Assembly (NCBI RefSeq): GCF_900446695.1
Contig: NZ_UAVP01000003.1
Span: forward strand, 496,001 to 560,000
DNA: 64,000 nt
Direction of reading: 5' to 3'
DNA from: Capnocytophaga sputigena
GTDB taxonomy: Bacteria > Bacteroidota > Bacteroidia > Flavobacteriales > Flavobacteriaceae
Made by a program: the position numbers and the translations under genes. Each line of letters starts with the position of its first letter. Positions within the stretch are counted from its first letter, which is position 1. Positions 36,538-51,500 of the stretch are shown piece by piece. The notes beneath the pieces were generated by a model. It had not been told where the DNA came from, ran no database searches, and was given only the letters and a program-made list of their open reading frames with translations.

Positions 36538-39500
36538 TTAATCAGCGGCTCTATAGAGGTTGAAGTGACCCATATATTCGTGGTCGTCTTCGCCTTCTTC
36601 GTGGGTTTTGAGGATATACCAATAGTCGCCTGTTGGTAATTCCTTGCCGTTATAACGACCGTCCCAAGTTTGTCCTGAACGCAAAGTGGTGATATAACGT
36701 CCGTAACGATCGTAGATGTCTACCGTTAGATTTGGATAACTGCGGTATCTATCTGGATCCCAACCATCGTTCTGTCCGTCGCCGTTTGGCGTGAAGAAGT
36801 CTGGTGGTACTGACTTCATATACTCTTTCTCTATAGTGAGCGTTGAACTACAGCCATTAGCATCGGTTACCTCTACTACTACTGTTTTGTACACTCTATT
36901 ACCTACCACTCGTGTGGTTGGATCGGTTGAACGCAACATATACTCGTTAGTACCATTGGTAAAGCCATTGAAGTAATAAATGTACTGCGTTGAGTTTCCG
37001 CCCTTAGCTTGTACCTTTATCGTATTGATAGATCGTGGATCACTCTTATCTTCTAATTCTAATCCTGGATAACGGGTCAAGCTTACTGTTTCTCCATATA
37101 CTTTTGTACAATATGGCGCTCCTGGATAAGATTGATATTGTACCGTAAGGGTGTATTGTCCCGTTGGAATAGTTCTCGTATAAGCATACTTACCTTCATA
37201 TCTATCAAAGGCTATCATTGGTGATCCACCTAATGAGTACTGCATATTCCTTATCTGATTTTCATCAGCGTATGGGAACTCTATGCGCAAGTAACTTGTA
37301 GTATAAGTAGTCGATACTGTTGAACAGTTGAACATCGTCTTGACATTCATCTCGAGATTTGGTGCTTTTGGCACTGTTATCTCTAAGGTTTGTGAACAGT
37401 TACCATCGTTGTACTCTAAGAGATAAACTCCTGCTACATTGGTTTGTGTATATACCGCTCCTGCTGTAGCTAAAGTACCATTGGTTACTGTGGTGCCTGA
37501 GGCTGTTTTAATCGTAAAGTTATACGGTGCTCTACCGCCTCGGATACTAAAGCTCAAGCTACCATCATTGGCTTGGTAACAAGTTTCGGATACTGTTGAG
37601 GCTGTTGCTTTCAACAACTCTGGTTCCTCTATTGTGAAGCTTTGTTCTAATTCACAGTTTATCTCGCCATTAGATCTCACTTTCACCGTATAGATACCTG
37701 CCGATAAACCGGTATACTTGCTTACTCCATCGAACGTACCTGCCTCTGGGGTAATGGTATAAGTGTAACTATTAGTTGCTCCACTTACCGCAAAGGTTAT
37801 CGTACCATCATTTATTCCATAACAACTCATATCGGTTTTCGTTGCTGTGGTGGCTGTAAGACTATTGTAAGCCGTTACATTGACTGTAAGGGTAGTGGTA
37901 CATCCATTGAGGTGGGTAAAGGTGATGCTGTGAACCCCTGCTGTTACTCCTGTAAATTTACCTGAGTTTTGTGGCGCTCCACCATCTAAACTGAAGCTTA
38001 CCGCTCCTGTGTAGCTAGCATTCACCGTTGCATTAATGGTGTTCACTACTGTATTGTTACCACAACCGTAGCTTACCGTTGCTGTAGCTTGCAAGTCTAC
38101 TCCTTCTTTGATAGTTACTGGCACTTCTGTTGTACAAGAACGTGCATCTTTTACCGTAATGGTGTGAACTCCTACCGATAAACCTGTATACAAGGTCTTA
38201 TCTACTGTCCAAGCGCCTCCATCAATTGAAGTGCTATAAGACTGTGTTCCTCCTGTAATGGTAATCGATACTGTACCATCTCCTGCTCCATAACATACCT
38301 CATCGGTTTGTTTGTGGATTACTGCATTCAATACATCGGGTTCGTGGATGGTAAATACTTCATCTACAAAACAGCCATTCTTATCTTGTGCTCTTACTAC
38401 ATACTGTCCTCTACCTAAATTCGTGAAGTAACCTTCGGATACAAATCGATCTAATCGAGGACTGATAGCATATTGTACATCGCCTGCACCTCCAGTTACC
38501 GTCATTGAGATGGTACCATCACGCATTGCGTTACAAGTGATATCGGTTGTAGCTGTTGCTACTGTAAAGGCTGGTGATTCATCTACATCTACTGTTCTAG
38601 ATACAGTACAGTCTACGCTGATGACCTCTACTTGGTAACTACCTTTATTCAAGCCTGTAAATGCCCAGTCGGTCGCGTTTACTTGGGTAGCACTAGCCGT
38701 AGTTGAGTGTACGCCTGATTTGTACAATTTGTACTGATAGTTACCCAATGCGCCCGTTGCCGAGAAGGTAATACGCGCTGAACTTTCTCCATTACATTTT
38801 ACAAAGGCATCCTCTGTATTTACGTGTAACTGTAGTGGTTCTAAGGCTGTAATACTTACTTTGTTAGATACTTTAGATCTACATCCTTTACTATCGGTTA
38901 CATAGAACTCGTAGTCACCTAATGGCTGACCTCCGTTACCTACCTGGATGCTATTGCCTGCCAATGGGGTAGCATTACCTACTTGGTAGTAAGTATAAGG
39001 TGGTGTTCCTCCTGTAACAGTAATCGATACAGTGGCTGGGTTGTTACAAGTAAGCGGACTAGCGATACTTGCTACTACTCCAAGTTCTGATGGCTCATCA
39101 ATGGTTATTTCTACTTGGGCATCACAACCCCAACCATCGATGATGTTCAGTACATACGTACGGGCATCTAAGCCGGTGAAGGTGGTACTGGTTTGTGCTC
39201 CACGTACTATCGCGCCTCCTAACTCTTTAAGCTCATAAGTATAGTTACCGCTGCCTCCACTGATGCTTTGTACTGTAATGCTGCCTTCGCGGGCTCCAAA
39301 ACAAGTCACATCGGTATGGGTTACATTGGCACTTATTGGCGCTGGTGCTGCCATTACTTGGGTGAGGGTAGCCACACAGCCATTCTCATCTTTTACTTCT
39401 ACTGTATAGGTATTAGATACCAATCCTTCGAAGAGGCTTGTGATGGTATAAGTTCCATACTTGCTATGAGGTGCTCCTCCTACAAGTAATCGGTACTGAT

Positions 39501-42500
39501 AGTTACCCCATCCACCTGTTGTCTCTACACTAAAGGCTCCGGTTTGACCTATACCACACTTGATGCGGTCAGTAACTGTTGGGGTAGCGGTAATAGTGGT
39601 TGCTGGTTCGGATACCATTACCACTGAACTGGTTACTGTACAGTTCGGTGCAGTTGTTTGAACCATTCTCACCACATAGCTACCTTTGGCAAGACCGCCT
39701 ATAACTATTGTTCTTGTTGCTGCTCCGCTACCTATCTGTGTTTGTACTGTTCCTGCAGTTCCTGGTGCTGGAGCTAAAGTTGTAGCATTGAACACTTGGT
39801 AAGTAATCGCGCCTTGGTAACCACTGAAAGTTACTGTGATTTCTCCATTGCTATCGCCCACACAGCTCACTGGCTTGCTTTGTGCAGCACTTACTTCCAT
39901 CGTTCTGTATTCGTTTACAGTGTGAGATACTGTTGCATAGCAGCCTGTATCTCTATCGGTTACTTTAATAGTGTAGTAACCTGCTGCATTGAAGTGTACC
40001 GTTGCTACATTGGTTCCTGCTGTAAGGGTTTGTGTTGATGGCGTTGGCGTTGCCACACTACCATTGGCTGTTACCTCTACTATATAACCGAGGTTCTTAC
40101 CTCCTACTATAGTGAAGTTCACTGTTTCGGATTGGTTACAACTCAAGGTTGATATACGGGTAGCATTCACCGCGCTGATGCGTTGTAGTGGTGGTACTAC
40201 CATTGGAGTATAGACTGCTCTACAACCATTAGCATCCTCTACATTCACTATCACTGTTTGGGTAGCACTACCTGCACTGGTAAGACTGTATACACTGCTG
40301 TTTATCCAGCCTGAAGTGCTTGTGCTTGTTCCATCAAATACTTGATAGTTGTATTTGTAAGGTTGTGTACCGCCTTGGGCTACTGCCGAGATAATCGCTT
40401 GTTGAGCGTTGTTATCGGTATCGCACTTGTAGTGGGTGGTTACCGTGGTGGTATTGCTCACTATCAAGGCTGCTGGTGCACCTATAATTATCGTTTGAGT
40501 AGCTGTACAGTTGCGTGCAGAGGTGAGTGTTACCGTGTAAGTACCTGCTGGCATAGCTATAAACTCTATGTCCTTAGGTGTGGTGTTCACCGTTTCACTG
40601 CGGGTAAAGCCGCCGCTACCTACTATATTGATTTGATAATCGGTTTGGGTTTGTGTACCTGGTATGGTAATTTTTAGCTTACCATCACTGCTGCCATTAC
40701 AGCTTACTGCTGTAGTGGTGTAAGTGAAGCTCACTGTCGCTGCATCGGTTACTGCAAAGGTGTGGGTTTGGGTAGGACAACCCGTTGCTACATCGTATAC
40801 CGATACTTCATAATTACCTGCCGGTACATTGGTAAATCCGTTGGTAGTGGATGTTGTGCTCACTCCTGTAGTTACGTTCTTAAGGGTATAACGCAAACTT
40901 GGTGAATCGCCTCCTGCATAGGTTACACTAATCGTTGCGCCCGTTGCTGGGGTACAAGTTACTTGCTTGATAAAGCGTACGCCTACTCCTTCTACCGGTT
41001 CGTACAAGGTTACCGATTGGGTGAGTGTGGTGGTACAACCCCAAGAATCGGAGATGGCTACTTGGTAATTACCTGCACTTAAGTTTTGGAACTCGGTGCT
41101 GGTTTGAGCTCCGCCTTGTGCCACTCCATCTTTGATGAGTTGATACAAGTAGTTCGCTCCTTCTCCTCCCGTTACACTTCTCACACCTATAGCGCCCGTA
41201 CCATTAGTACAGTTCGCATGGGTTACCGTAAGTGTACCACTGATAGTGGTTGGCGTAGCTATCGTTACCGTATTGCTAAGTGTTGTAGCACAACCATTGT
41301 TGTCTTTTACCAATACTCTATAAGTTCCTGGGGTTAAGCCTGTGCGTACACTTGTATTTGTCCACACTTCTAAACCTGCGGCTGCTTGACCTATATAGTA
41401 CTGATAAGTACCCCAACCTCCTGTTACATTCTCTATAGCTATCTCTCCACTGTTGTAAGTAGGTGCACTCGCACAAGTGGCTTGATGTACTGTAACACTT
41501 GCTGTGATAGCCGATGTTGGCTCTTCTATCTTGAAGCTATAGGTTTGCTCACAAGCTGTATTATTGTCTTTTACTGTTACTGTATAGGTATTTGGTGCTA
41601 AACCTGCTATGTTGAAGGTAGCTGTTGTTCCCGTTGCTGTAAATGGTGCCGCAGGGGTTATGGTTCCTGCTGATGGGCTCACTGTTACATTATAAGCGTG
41701 ACCATTTACTGTATTGCTAAGGGTAAAGGTAGCTGTTCCATTGTTTGCACCTTTACAACCTACATTCTTCACTTGTGGGTTTACTATGCTAAAGTTGTTT
41801 GGATTAGGCGAGATGTACAACTTGCTCGCTATACAGCCTGTCGCTCTATTGGCTACCCAGAACGTATAAGTTCTGTTAGGTGCTATGGTAAAGCTATTGC
41901 TTGTTTGCCAGCCACCTGCTGTTGGGGTAAGGGTTCCCGCTGGGGCGGTTGCTCCTTGATAGTACAACAACTGACCTGTAAATGGCGCTCCTGAACTTTG
42001 TTTAGCATTGATAGTAATAGTTTCACTCGCGTTACAAGTTCCTGTAGCAGTTACCGCAAAGTCGATCTTATCAACATCGAAGGCTTCGAACGGTTTGATC
42101 ACCACTGAGGTTTGGGTGCTACATCCATTGGCATCAATAGCCGTGATGGTTACAATACCTCCTGCGGTATTACCTATGCTAAAGCTATTGCCGGTTCCTG
42201 ATACAGTACCGTACAAGTACTCTATTCTATAAGGTGATGTTCCTCCTTGTACTGCACCACTTGGCACTGTGATTTCTGCTTGTTGTACGCTTCCTGAACT
42301 ACCACAACTAAACTCGCGTTTGTTGTTCTCTATAAGCGTTTTGCTAAGGGTAAGAGCAGTTGGCTCTTTCACCGTAGCTGTATAAGTGTTTTGACAGCCA
42401 TTAGCCGTTACAGTAATGGTGTATAAACCGGCTTTGACATTTGTTATCTCTCGGTTAGTACCCACTGCTGGGGTTACACCTCCAGGTCCTTGTACTGCAT

Positions 42501-45500
42501 AAGTAAAGGCTACTCCTAAGGCTGCTGTATTGCGTTCGGTGATATAGATCACCCCATCGCTACCGCCTGCACAAGTTACTGATTTTACCGAAGTGGTAAT
42601 CTCTGGTCTCTCGGCTGCATTGACTGTAATTGACCTTGTGAAGGTGTTACAAGCGCTCGGTGCGTTCTTATCTTTTACTGTTACTGTATATACACCTACA
42701 TTCGTTACATTGAAGGTAACTTTGTACTCTCCTGCTACTTGTGGGATTGCAGCTGGGGTTGTTGTCGTACCTCCTGGACTGGTATAGGTATATTCGTAGT
42801 TGCCTGAACCATTGTCTACTTTTACAGTGATTCCAGCAGCTCCTCCTGTACATCCTAATGGAGTGGTTAAAGCTACACTTGCCTCTAAAGCATTGGTGAT
42901 GCTCACCGTTTTAGTAGCTATACAACCTGTAGCTTTATCACGGATTTGTACATCGTATGCTCCTGCTACCAAGTTACCAAATACATTGCTGCTTTGATAA
43001 CTGATACCACTATCGATAGAGTACTCATAGCCTGCAATCTCTGTCGCTGGTGCTGGCGTTACTACTCCTAAAGGTCCTGTTTTAGCTTGTGGCTGGATGG
43101 TGAGTGTATATTGACCATCAGCACAACCTACTATTGGAGTGGCTGCAATATCTGGAGCTGGGGTTACCGTAAAGGTATAAGTACCTAACGGAGCCTTACA
43201 ACCATATTGGTCTTCCATCTCTAATTTTACTCCAAAAGTAGTTGCTGGATTTGGATATTTTGGCATCGCTGGAGTTGCGATATTTTCTTTTACTATCTGT
43301 ACTCTTGAACTACCTGTAACTATTGGTGCTCTAAATGTTACACCCGCTGTTATTGGGGTTACAGTATAGCGATAAGTACCTCCACCACCTGTAGGTCGCA
43401 AGATCTCTAATACTCCATCACTGCTACAAGTAATCGTTGCTGTTTGTGATACAGTAGCTGAAAGTGTTGCTAACTCTCTGATGTAAAGGTCTCTACTACC
43501 CCACTCGCAATTAGTACCTTCTTTTACTATCACATAGTAAGTTTTATTAGGTGCTAAAGCATAAGGTCCTGCAGGGGTGATAGTTGTAGCATCTTGTCCT
43601 ACTCCTGGCATTACTGCTGTACCTGTATGTACTACAGTACCTGCTGTTAAACCTGGTTGTCTTTCATATATCGTCCAATTAAGAGTTGCTCCCGTGCTAG
43701 CACTTGTATAAGAAGCGCTACGGTGGATCTTAATGGTTGCCTGACTGCTACTTGCTCCGTTACAAGCTGGATTGGCTATCAATGTTGCCGTCATCGCTGG
43801 TGTGGCTACATTAGCATAGATATCTTGCGTGTACTCGGTTTCACAACCAATATTATCTTTTACTCCAAAGGTGTAAGTACGTCCTACTACCAAGCCCGTA
43901 AACACATACGTACGTGAATTTGCTGGTGTAGGTGTTAGATAAGCTCCGCCATTTACATTGAATAGGAATGGAGCTGCTCCTACTCCCGTAGGTACTGTTA
44001 CCGTTGCTGTGAAGTATTGTGTACCTGCCACTGTACAGTTATAAGTAAATTTATCTATATTCGTAGTTACACTTAATGTCGCTAATGGTTTAGGTACTAT
44101 ATAAGCACTCGCGGCTGTAATACATACATCAGCACCTGCAAGGGTTTGACGTGTGGCGAAACGAACTTGTAATGTAGTACCTGGTTTGGTGTTGTACACA
44201 CCTGCTGAGACAGCTGGCGCATCGTAAGGGTTCGATGGCATTGGATGCCAGCTAGCTCCATTATCAAAGCTATAGTATACATTGTTACCGCTTGCTCGAT
44301 AAGCATTCCAAGTCTCAGTGGTCATACTCAAAGTGAGTGTTGCTGCGCTTCCTGCTGTTAAACATCCACCGCCATTAGTTGATACACTGATGCTCGCTGT
44401 AAGTGCTGGCATATCGGCTAAGGTGATGCTTTGGGTTGTGCTACAGCCGTATTTATCAGTTAATGTTACTGAGTAAACGCCTGCCGCTACATTGGTAATC
44501 GTATAGCTACTACCTGCAATACCTGTGTAGTTGGCTATCACTGGTGTGCCTGCTTTACCATAACTTACCTTGAAGTTGCCATCGCCTTTGATATTACCCA
44601 ATACGATCTTACCAGTTGCTGAACCTTGACAAGTAGGCGTTACTGTCGCCGCTGTAAAGGCTACATTGTCCGCTTTCTTCACCACTACTTGGTGGGTTTT
44701 CACACAAGCTGCTGAACGTACATATACTATCCAAGTCTCTGATGCTGCCGTAAAATTAGGTACATCAAAGCTTCTTGCTGTACTGCTGTATTCACTATCA
44801 GTAGGGGCTGGATCGCCTTGTTTCTTATAAGCGTATTCTATCGTGCCATTACCGCCTGATGCTGTTACTTCTATCTTACCTTTCTTACAACTTTGGTCTG
44901 TTACTTTCACTGTGCTGTTAAGTGATGGGTAAATACGCACCTGAGTGGCAGTACTACAACCATAACTATCCGTAACTGTAACACTATAGCTGCCTTGGGT
45001 AAGACCCGTAAAGGTGTGCGTAGTGGCGCCTGCTGCTAAACTTATAGCAGCATTGTTATTTAATTTTACTTTATAACCTCCGTTACCTTGAGTGATTTTT
45101 ACGGCTATCTCTCCATTGTTGTTGTTTGAATAACAAGTGGTTGCCGAAGTGGTAAAGGCTACAGTGGTAGGGGTTGTTACCGTAAAGATTCCTGTGAGCT
45201 GTACGTTACAACCATTCTTATCTACCACTCTAAAGGTAGGCGTACCTGGTGCTACTCCCGTAAAGACATTGCTTGTTTGGGTAGTTACATTGCTGCCTAC
45301 TTGATAGATATAGGTATATGGTGGCGTACCTCCGCCCGCTGTAAGCGTTACTCGTGCTTTGGTGTTGTTTGAACACATCGCTGGCTCGCTAATAGTTGCT
45401 GTGAGGGTAAGCTGATCAGGCTCGGTGATGGTTACCGTACGAACTATTCCACAAGTACGGTTCGAAAACTTGATGGTATTAACTCCTGGTCTAAGACCAT

Positions 45501-48500
45501 CTACCTCGAAGGTTGGCGCGGTAATCTCGGTGGTATAACCTGCTCCTGAACGTAGCGCTCCATTTACCTCGGTAATGCGATAACCCGCACCTCCTAAGTT
45601 CTCCATCTTGAAGGTTACCTTACCGGTTTGTGCTCCCTTACAAGTAGCGTGTGTGATGCTCACTACACTGGCTTTGAATTCTTTGCCTGATGGAACTACT
45701 ACTTGTTTGGTGATCTCTTGCTCGCAAGATTTTGCTTCTTGGTAAACAATTATATCATCTATAGCAAAATCGTTACCTCCTGCTCCTACTGTTAAATTTC
45801 TAAATTCTATTCGGAAAGAGGTTGCAGCGCCTGGATTTAACTCTCCTGAGAATTCTTGCCAATCTAAATCGTGTTGGTTATCGCGAAGAATTCCTGATGT
45901 TGTTCTTGCTAATATATTATTGCTAGCATCTACTAAACTTACTTGTATATTAGGTCGTATGATAGGACTATGGCATTCTGCTTTCTCTAAACTATACAAA
46001 TATACTTTAAATTTAACTGGCTGATTAGGCACTACATCTTGTACCTCTTTGTAATAGAAACGTGTACCGCCTGGTGCTACTACTCCATTATTCATTACAA
46101 AGAATCTTCCTTGTGCATCTGTTCCATTGCTTGTATGGTCTTTTGGCATTCTCCAACACCAACCTGGACAAGGATATGCGCCTGCTTGATTGGCAATTGC
46201 ATAAGTTCCTTCCTCTAAACAGCCTGTAAGTTTACAAGTCCAATTTGATGGTACTATTGACGCTAAACAAGTTGTAGGACCTGAACCAAAACTTTCTTCT
46301 ATCAATATACTTGAAGCTGGAAGATTGGTATCTTTATATTTGATTGTTACTGTATAACTACCTGGGGTTAAGCCTGTAATGGTAGCGGTTGTACCCGTAG
46401 CGGTTTTGCCACCTATCTCATACGTATAATCGTAAGTGGTAGGAGTACCCGTAAAGCGTACTGTTGCCTTACCATCACAATCATAACTTGTTATTGTGTA
46501 AGTGGTTCCTGTAGGCTCTGATATTCTCGCTGTTACCGTTACTGTCATTCCTAACTCACATCCATTGGCATCTTTTATATATACCCTATGGGTACCTGCT
46601 GGCAACCAAGCTACTTTGCTGCTGCCATAATTTCCATCAAACTTGTATTGATATGGTGGAGTACCTCCACTTGGATTGGTAATGCGTACCTCTGCCTTAT
46701 CTTTATTGGCTCCTGTTCCTCCACATCCTATAAGTTGTGATACTCCTGCAAAAGCTTGCAATGGATTTGATGGCTGTGCTATAGTAGCATTTTTAGTGGT
46801 TTCGCAATTGTTCGCATCTACTACTTTTATAGCGTATGTTTTTGCTGACAAGTTGTTGAAAACTAATTGGCTGCCTTTAGCTACTCCGTCTAAAAATACT
46901 TTATAAGGCGCTTTGCCTCCTGATATTGTTAAGGATATAGTTCCATTATTAGCTCCATAACAACCTACTGTGGTTGTACTTACTGTTACTGTTGGCGCTA
47001 CTGCAGATGTTAATGTAGCACTGCCTGTAACTATACAACCTTTGCTATCGGTTATTTCGATAGTATAAGCTCCTGGAGTTGCTGTTTTATAAGTAGCTGT
47101 ATTGTTGGCAGGGACATTCTGAGCGGTTTGTATTACCGTTCCGCCTGCATTTTTCACAACAAATTTATAAGGTGCATAACCGTCTTTTACCTTAAGAGTA
47201 ATCTCTCCTTGGTTGGCTGGGGCTGCGTTACAAGAGATGTCTTTTGAAATAACTGCACCCGTACCATCTATTGCAATAGGACGATTGATTTTTACGGTGT
47301 AAGAAGCACGGCAACCATAGCCATCTGTTACGGTGATAGTGTGCGTACCTATACCGAGATTATCAATCACGTAATTATTACTATAACCTTGTCTTGTGGC
47401 AACCACTGTGGAACCATTCACTTGGAATGTAAGAGGCTCTGTAAGACTCTGGAAAGGAGCACTATTAGGTGTAGTAACAACATCTAATAGAATTTCTACT
47501 TTACCATTAGCTCCTGTTATATTACAGAAATTATTAGTAGTAGGGTTTGTTGTACCTGTAACGGTAAGCTGTTTAGGGGCATATACTATACTTTCAATAA
47601 CGCTCTTTCTCGAGCAACCATTAGCATCTATTACCCCAAAGGTATAATTTCCTATTTGGGAAACGTACATTGATGTCCAAGTAGCTGTAGCTACTTGTTT
47701 AGTAGTAACTGTAACTGTACCTCTATACAAAGCGTACGTATAAGGAGGAGTTCCTCCATAACCTCTTACCTTTATTTCTGCTTTAGTAGCACCACAACCC
47801 AAAATAGCATTTAGGTTTTCTGTTGATATACTTCGAGGCTGTATAACTGTAAAGGTACGAGTAACCTCACAATTAGGGTTATTTTGTTCAGCACGGATTT
47901 TTACTGTGTGAGTTCTAGTATAGACTCCATTAAAAGTTATATTTGTCCATCTGAAAGGATTGCCCGTTGTAGCAACGAAAGCTCCACCATCTTTACTTAC
48001 ATAATAAGTAGATGGAGCATTTTTCAAATTAATTTGATAACTTGCGTTTCCTGGATAGCATTTAGGGTTTTCTATTTTCTCGGTAGTTGAATCCACCCCA
48101 AAAGCCTTGTCATTGGCTACATTTACTGTAAGAGTATAAGTGAAGCCACAAGCCTCAGGTTCTTGATAGAGGTAGATATCATCTAACACCAAGTCGTTAC
48201 CTCCTAATACAATGTTATTAGATCTAACAACGGCATATAAGACTGTATTATTACCTGGATTTAAATCTACATTAAATTCTTCCCAGATATCATTATCATT
48301 GACACCTCTACCACGTATATAGCCTATAGGTTTAGAGACTAATGCGGCAGAAGATCCTGTTGTTATATCAGCTTCGTTTTTGTAGAGTTCTAAGGTAAGA
48401 TTAGGGTCGGTAGAAGGTCCCCATTGACCATTACCAACGTTTAAGTTGAAAGCAGCAATAGAGAAACGTATAGGTTTGTTAGGCAATATATCGGTCATTT

Positions 48501-51500
48501 TACGACTATACATTACTCCACCTATACCTACAGCACTTCCGACATTGATAAACAACATTCTACCGTTAGTTATACGTGCACCATTGACACGGGTATGGTC
48601 GTTAGGGCGGCGAGGGAAGTGGTTAGGGTTTAAGCGTGCTGCCACAGCATATTGCGCATCGTGTAAGTAGGCTATTTGATATTGATTTTGGGTACCTCCT
48701 AAAGCATTGTACAAAGGATTAGAGTAATCTTGAGGTTGGAAGAAATATACAGGTGCGATATAAGGAGTTTTAGCGTGAGCGCCAGCACCGAAGTCTTCTA
48801 GGAAGAGTACATTTTTGCTTGGAGGATTAGCATCAGCATATTTGATTGTAATAGTATGAGTACCTGGTGTAAGGTTTCGGAGAGTTTTGGAAGAAGTAGC
48901 TACCCCATCAACTATATAAGTATAGGTGTAAGTACTTTTGTTGCTATCAATAGTAACTGTACCACGTCCTTGACAATCATAAGTAATTATAGAAGGTGTA
49001 AAAATAGGTTCTGTGATTTTATTAGGTACAATTACTTTGAGGTTTGTACGAGCACAACCTGCGGCATCGCGTACTGATAGGTTATAAGAACCTGGGGCTA
49101 ACCAACGAGCTGTTTCGGTAGCTGTCCAACCACGACCATCACCGAAGTTATACTCGTAAGGAAGTTGCCCTCCTTGTACGTTAGAGAAACGTACTAAGGC
49201 TTTATCTTCATCAGCACCCGAACCACAACCTACTAATTTTTCTACTCCCGCTGAAGCGATGAGGTTGTTGTTGCCTCCTGTACCAATGGTTACAGAGCTG
49301 GTTACGGTACAAGCAGCAATGCTACCATACTTATAACGGAAGACGGTGTTATAGGTTCTACCTGGTGTTACGGTAAATTCGCGACCTGATTGGAAGGTAG
49401 TACCACCATCGACACTGTAGTCGTAAGTATAACTTACTGTACTTTGAGGTTCGCTGAAGGTGATAACTCCATTAGCACCACAGTTGATGAGTTTACCAGT
49501 TACATTGCTTGTAGCAGTAGGGAGGGCTGTAACGGTAACAGTTTCCTGCACGGTACAGTTGTTCGCATCTACCACTTTGGCGGTAAATGTACCTGCTGCT
49601 GACAAGGTGAATGTATAAGTTGATTGATGTGTACCACTCAAGTTTATACCATTGCCTGTAATCTGGAAGTTATAACCATAAGATGCTTTTTTACCACCTG
49701 TAGCTGTGAGGACTACTTTTGCAACACCACACATTAAAGGTTGTGCCGCAGTAGCCGTCATTTTAAGTTGGTTGTTATCACTCACTATCACTGATTTGGC
49801 TGGCAAACAAGTGGCATCGATATCTTCAGAAGTTACCTGCACGAAGTAATTGCCTGCGGGTTGTGCAGGGAAAGTGTAGGTAGTGCTGCTGACTGTTTTG
49901 GTATCAAGCACTAAGCCAGTGGCACTTCCTTTACGGAGGGTAAAGGTGAATGGAGGGTAAGCATCGGAAATTATAGCCTGAATAGTAGAGGTCTCACCTT
50001 TACAAAGAATCTCGCTATGAGATACTGAAAGTGCAGGGGTGCGTTGTTTGATCACTACCTCTTCGCTGAAAACACAAGGCAACATTGTATTGCTCACTGT
50101 GTTTTGTTTGATGAGTACAGTGTAACCCCCAGGGGTAGCAATTTCAAACTCTGGGTTGGTTTGATAATTAGTTACTGTAGTAGTTCCTTTTTTAAGGGCA
50201 AATTTATATTGAGTGTTGTTCACCCCTGTTATGGTGATTTTACCTTTGCTATTACAGATGATATCCTTGACATCTACTTTATAGGTAAGGTTGTTTTTGG
50301 TTACCTTAAAATAATAGGTAGAGACACAGTTATTTTGGAAAGTTACTGTTAGGCGATAATCGCCAGCCTCAGTAATTACATAGTCGTTAGTGGTGGTTGT
50401 AGCTTTGGTTACCCAATTACAACCATACGTATTTTCTAAAACAGGGCATTCTTTATCGTGAGTAGATGGAATATTACAATTGTCACGTTTTTGCCAAGTA
50501 TAGTTTTTGGCATTAGTCAATCCGAGGTTGATTACCGCTTTGGCATTTGCCCCACAAAGATAGAGTTGTGGATACACCACCCCATTATCTGGACAAGTAT
50601 AGACCTCTTGCGCAAAAGGAATAAGCGGGTGCTGACTGAGTGACTGGGCGTGAGTTTTTACGGTGATTTCCTCAACACGTGTTTGGCAATTGTTAGCACC
50701 AGTACGGGATTTTTCGACACGGTATACTCCAGGTGCATTGACTGTAATTTCTTGGTTGTTACCAGAAATATTAGTCCACCCTGTTTGACCAAGTGCTTGG
50801 AATTTCCATTTGAAAGTATCGTAATTACCGTAGAAAATACCATAGTCCTTACCTGCTATTTTAGCAATAGGGTGGTTGTAGTCGATGCCTTGAGCTTTGA
50901 TTTTTATATCATTACCACAAAGTACGGCTTCTGAGTTACAAGACGCTGTACTGATGTCACTCACTCGTACTTCAGTAGGTTTAGGTTCGCGGTCGCCACA
51001 TTCGTCTAATTTGAGAGGGCTACTCACGTTGAAATCAGGGTAGTAGGAAAGGTTATCGGCGAAGAAGCGCGCATAGGTACGGATATATTCACTACAAGCA
51101 AAAGTAGTGAAGTCACAATCGTTTGTAGTTACTTTGAGATGGAATTTTACGATAAACTCTTTACCAGGAGCCAAAGTTCGCTGCCCTGTTCCCATAGTAG
51201 ACTGTATGGAACCAAATACAGCAGGAGTATGTCCTGTTATATAATAAGCTGAATCGAAAGGACTCGCATTTGCTCCATTTGAGAAGACTAATTCATTTTT
51301 GATAAGGTCTACATTAGGTTTTACACCTGTTTTGAGAGGCTCCAAAAGTTTGTTAGGATAGTAGAGCACAACACCAATACCAGGGAGGGCTCCTCCTTGA
51401 GAAGGACCAAAGTTAGCATCGGCTTTACCAACGTTTTTTACTTTTACTTGATAGGTGAGAACATCGCCTTTATTAACACTTTTAGGATTGTTGATGTCGG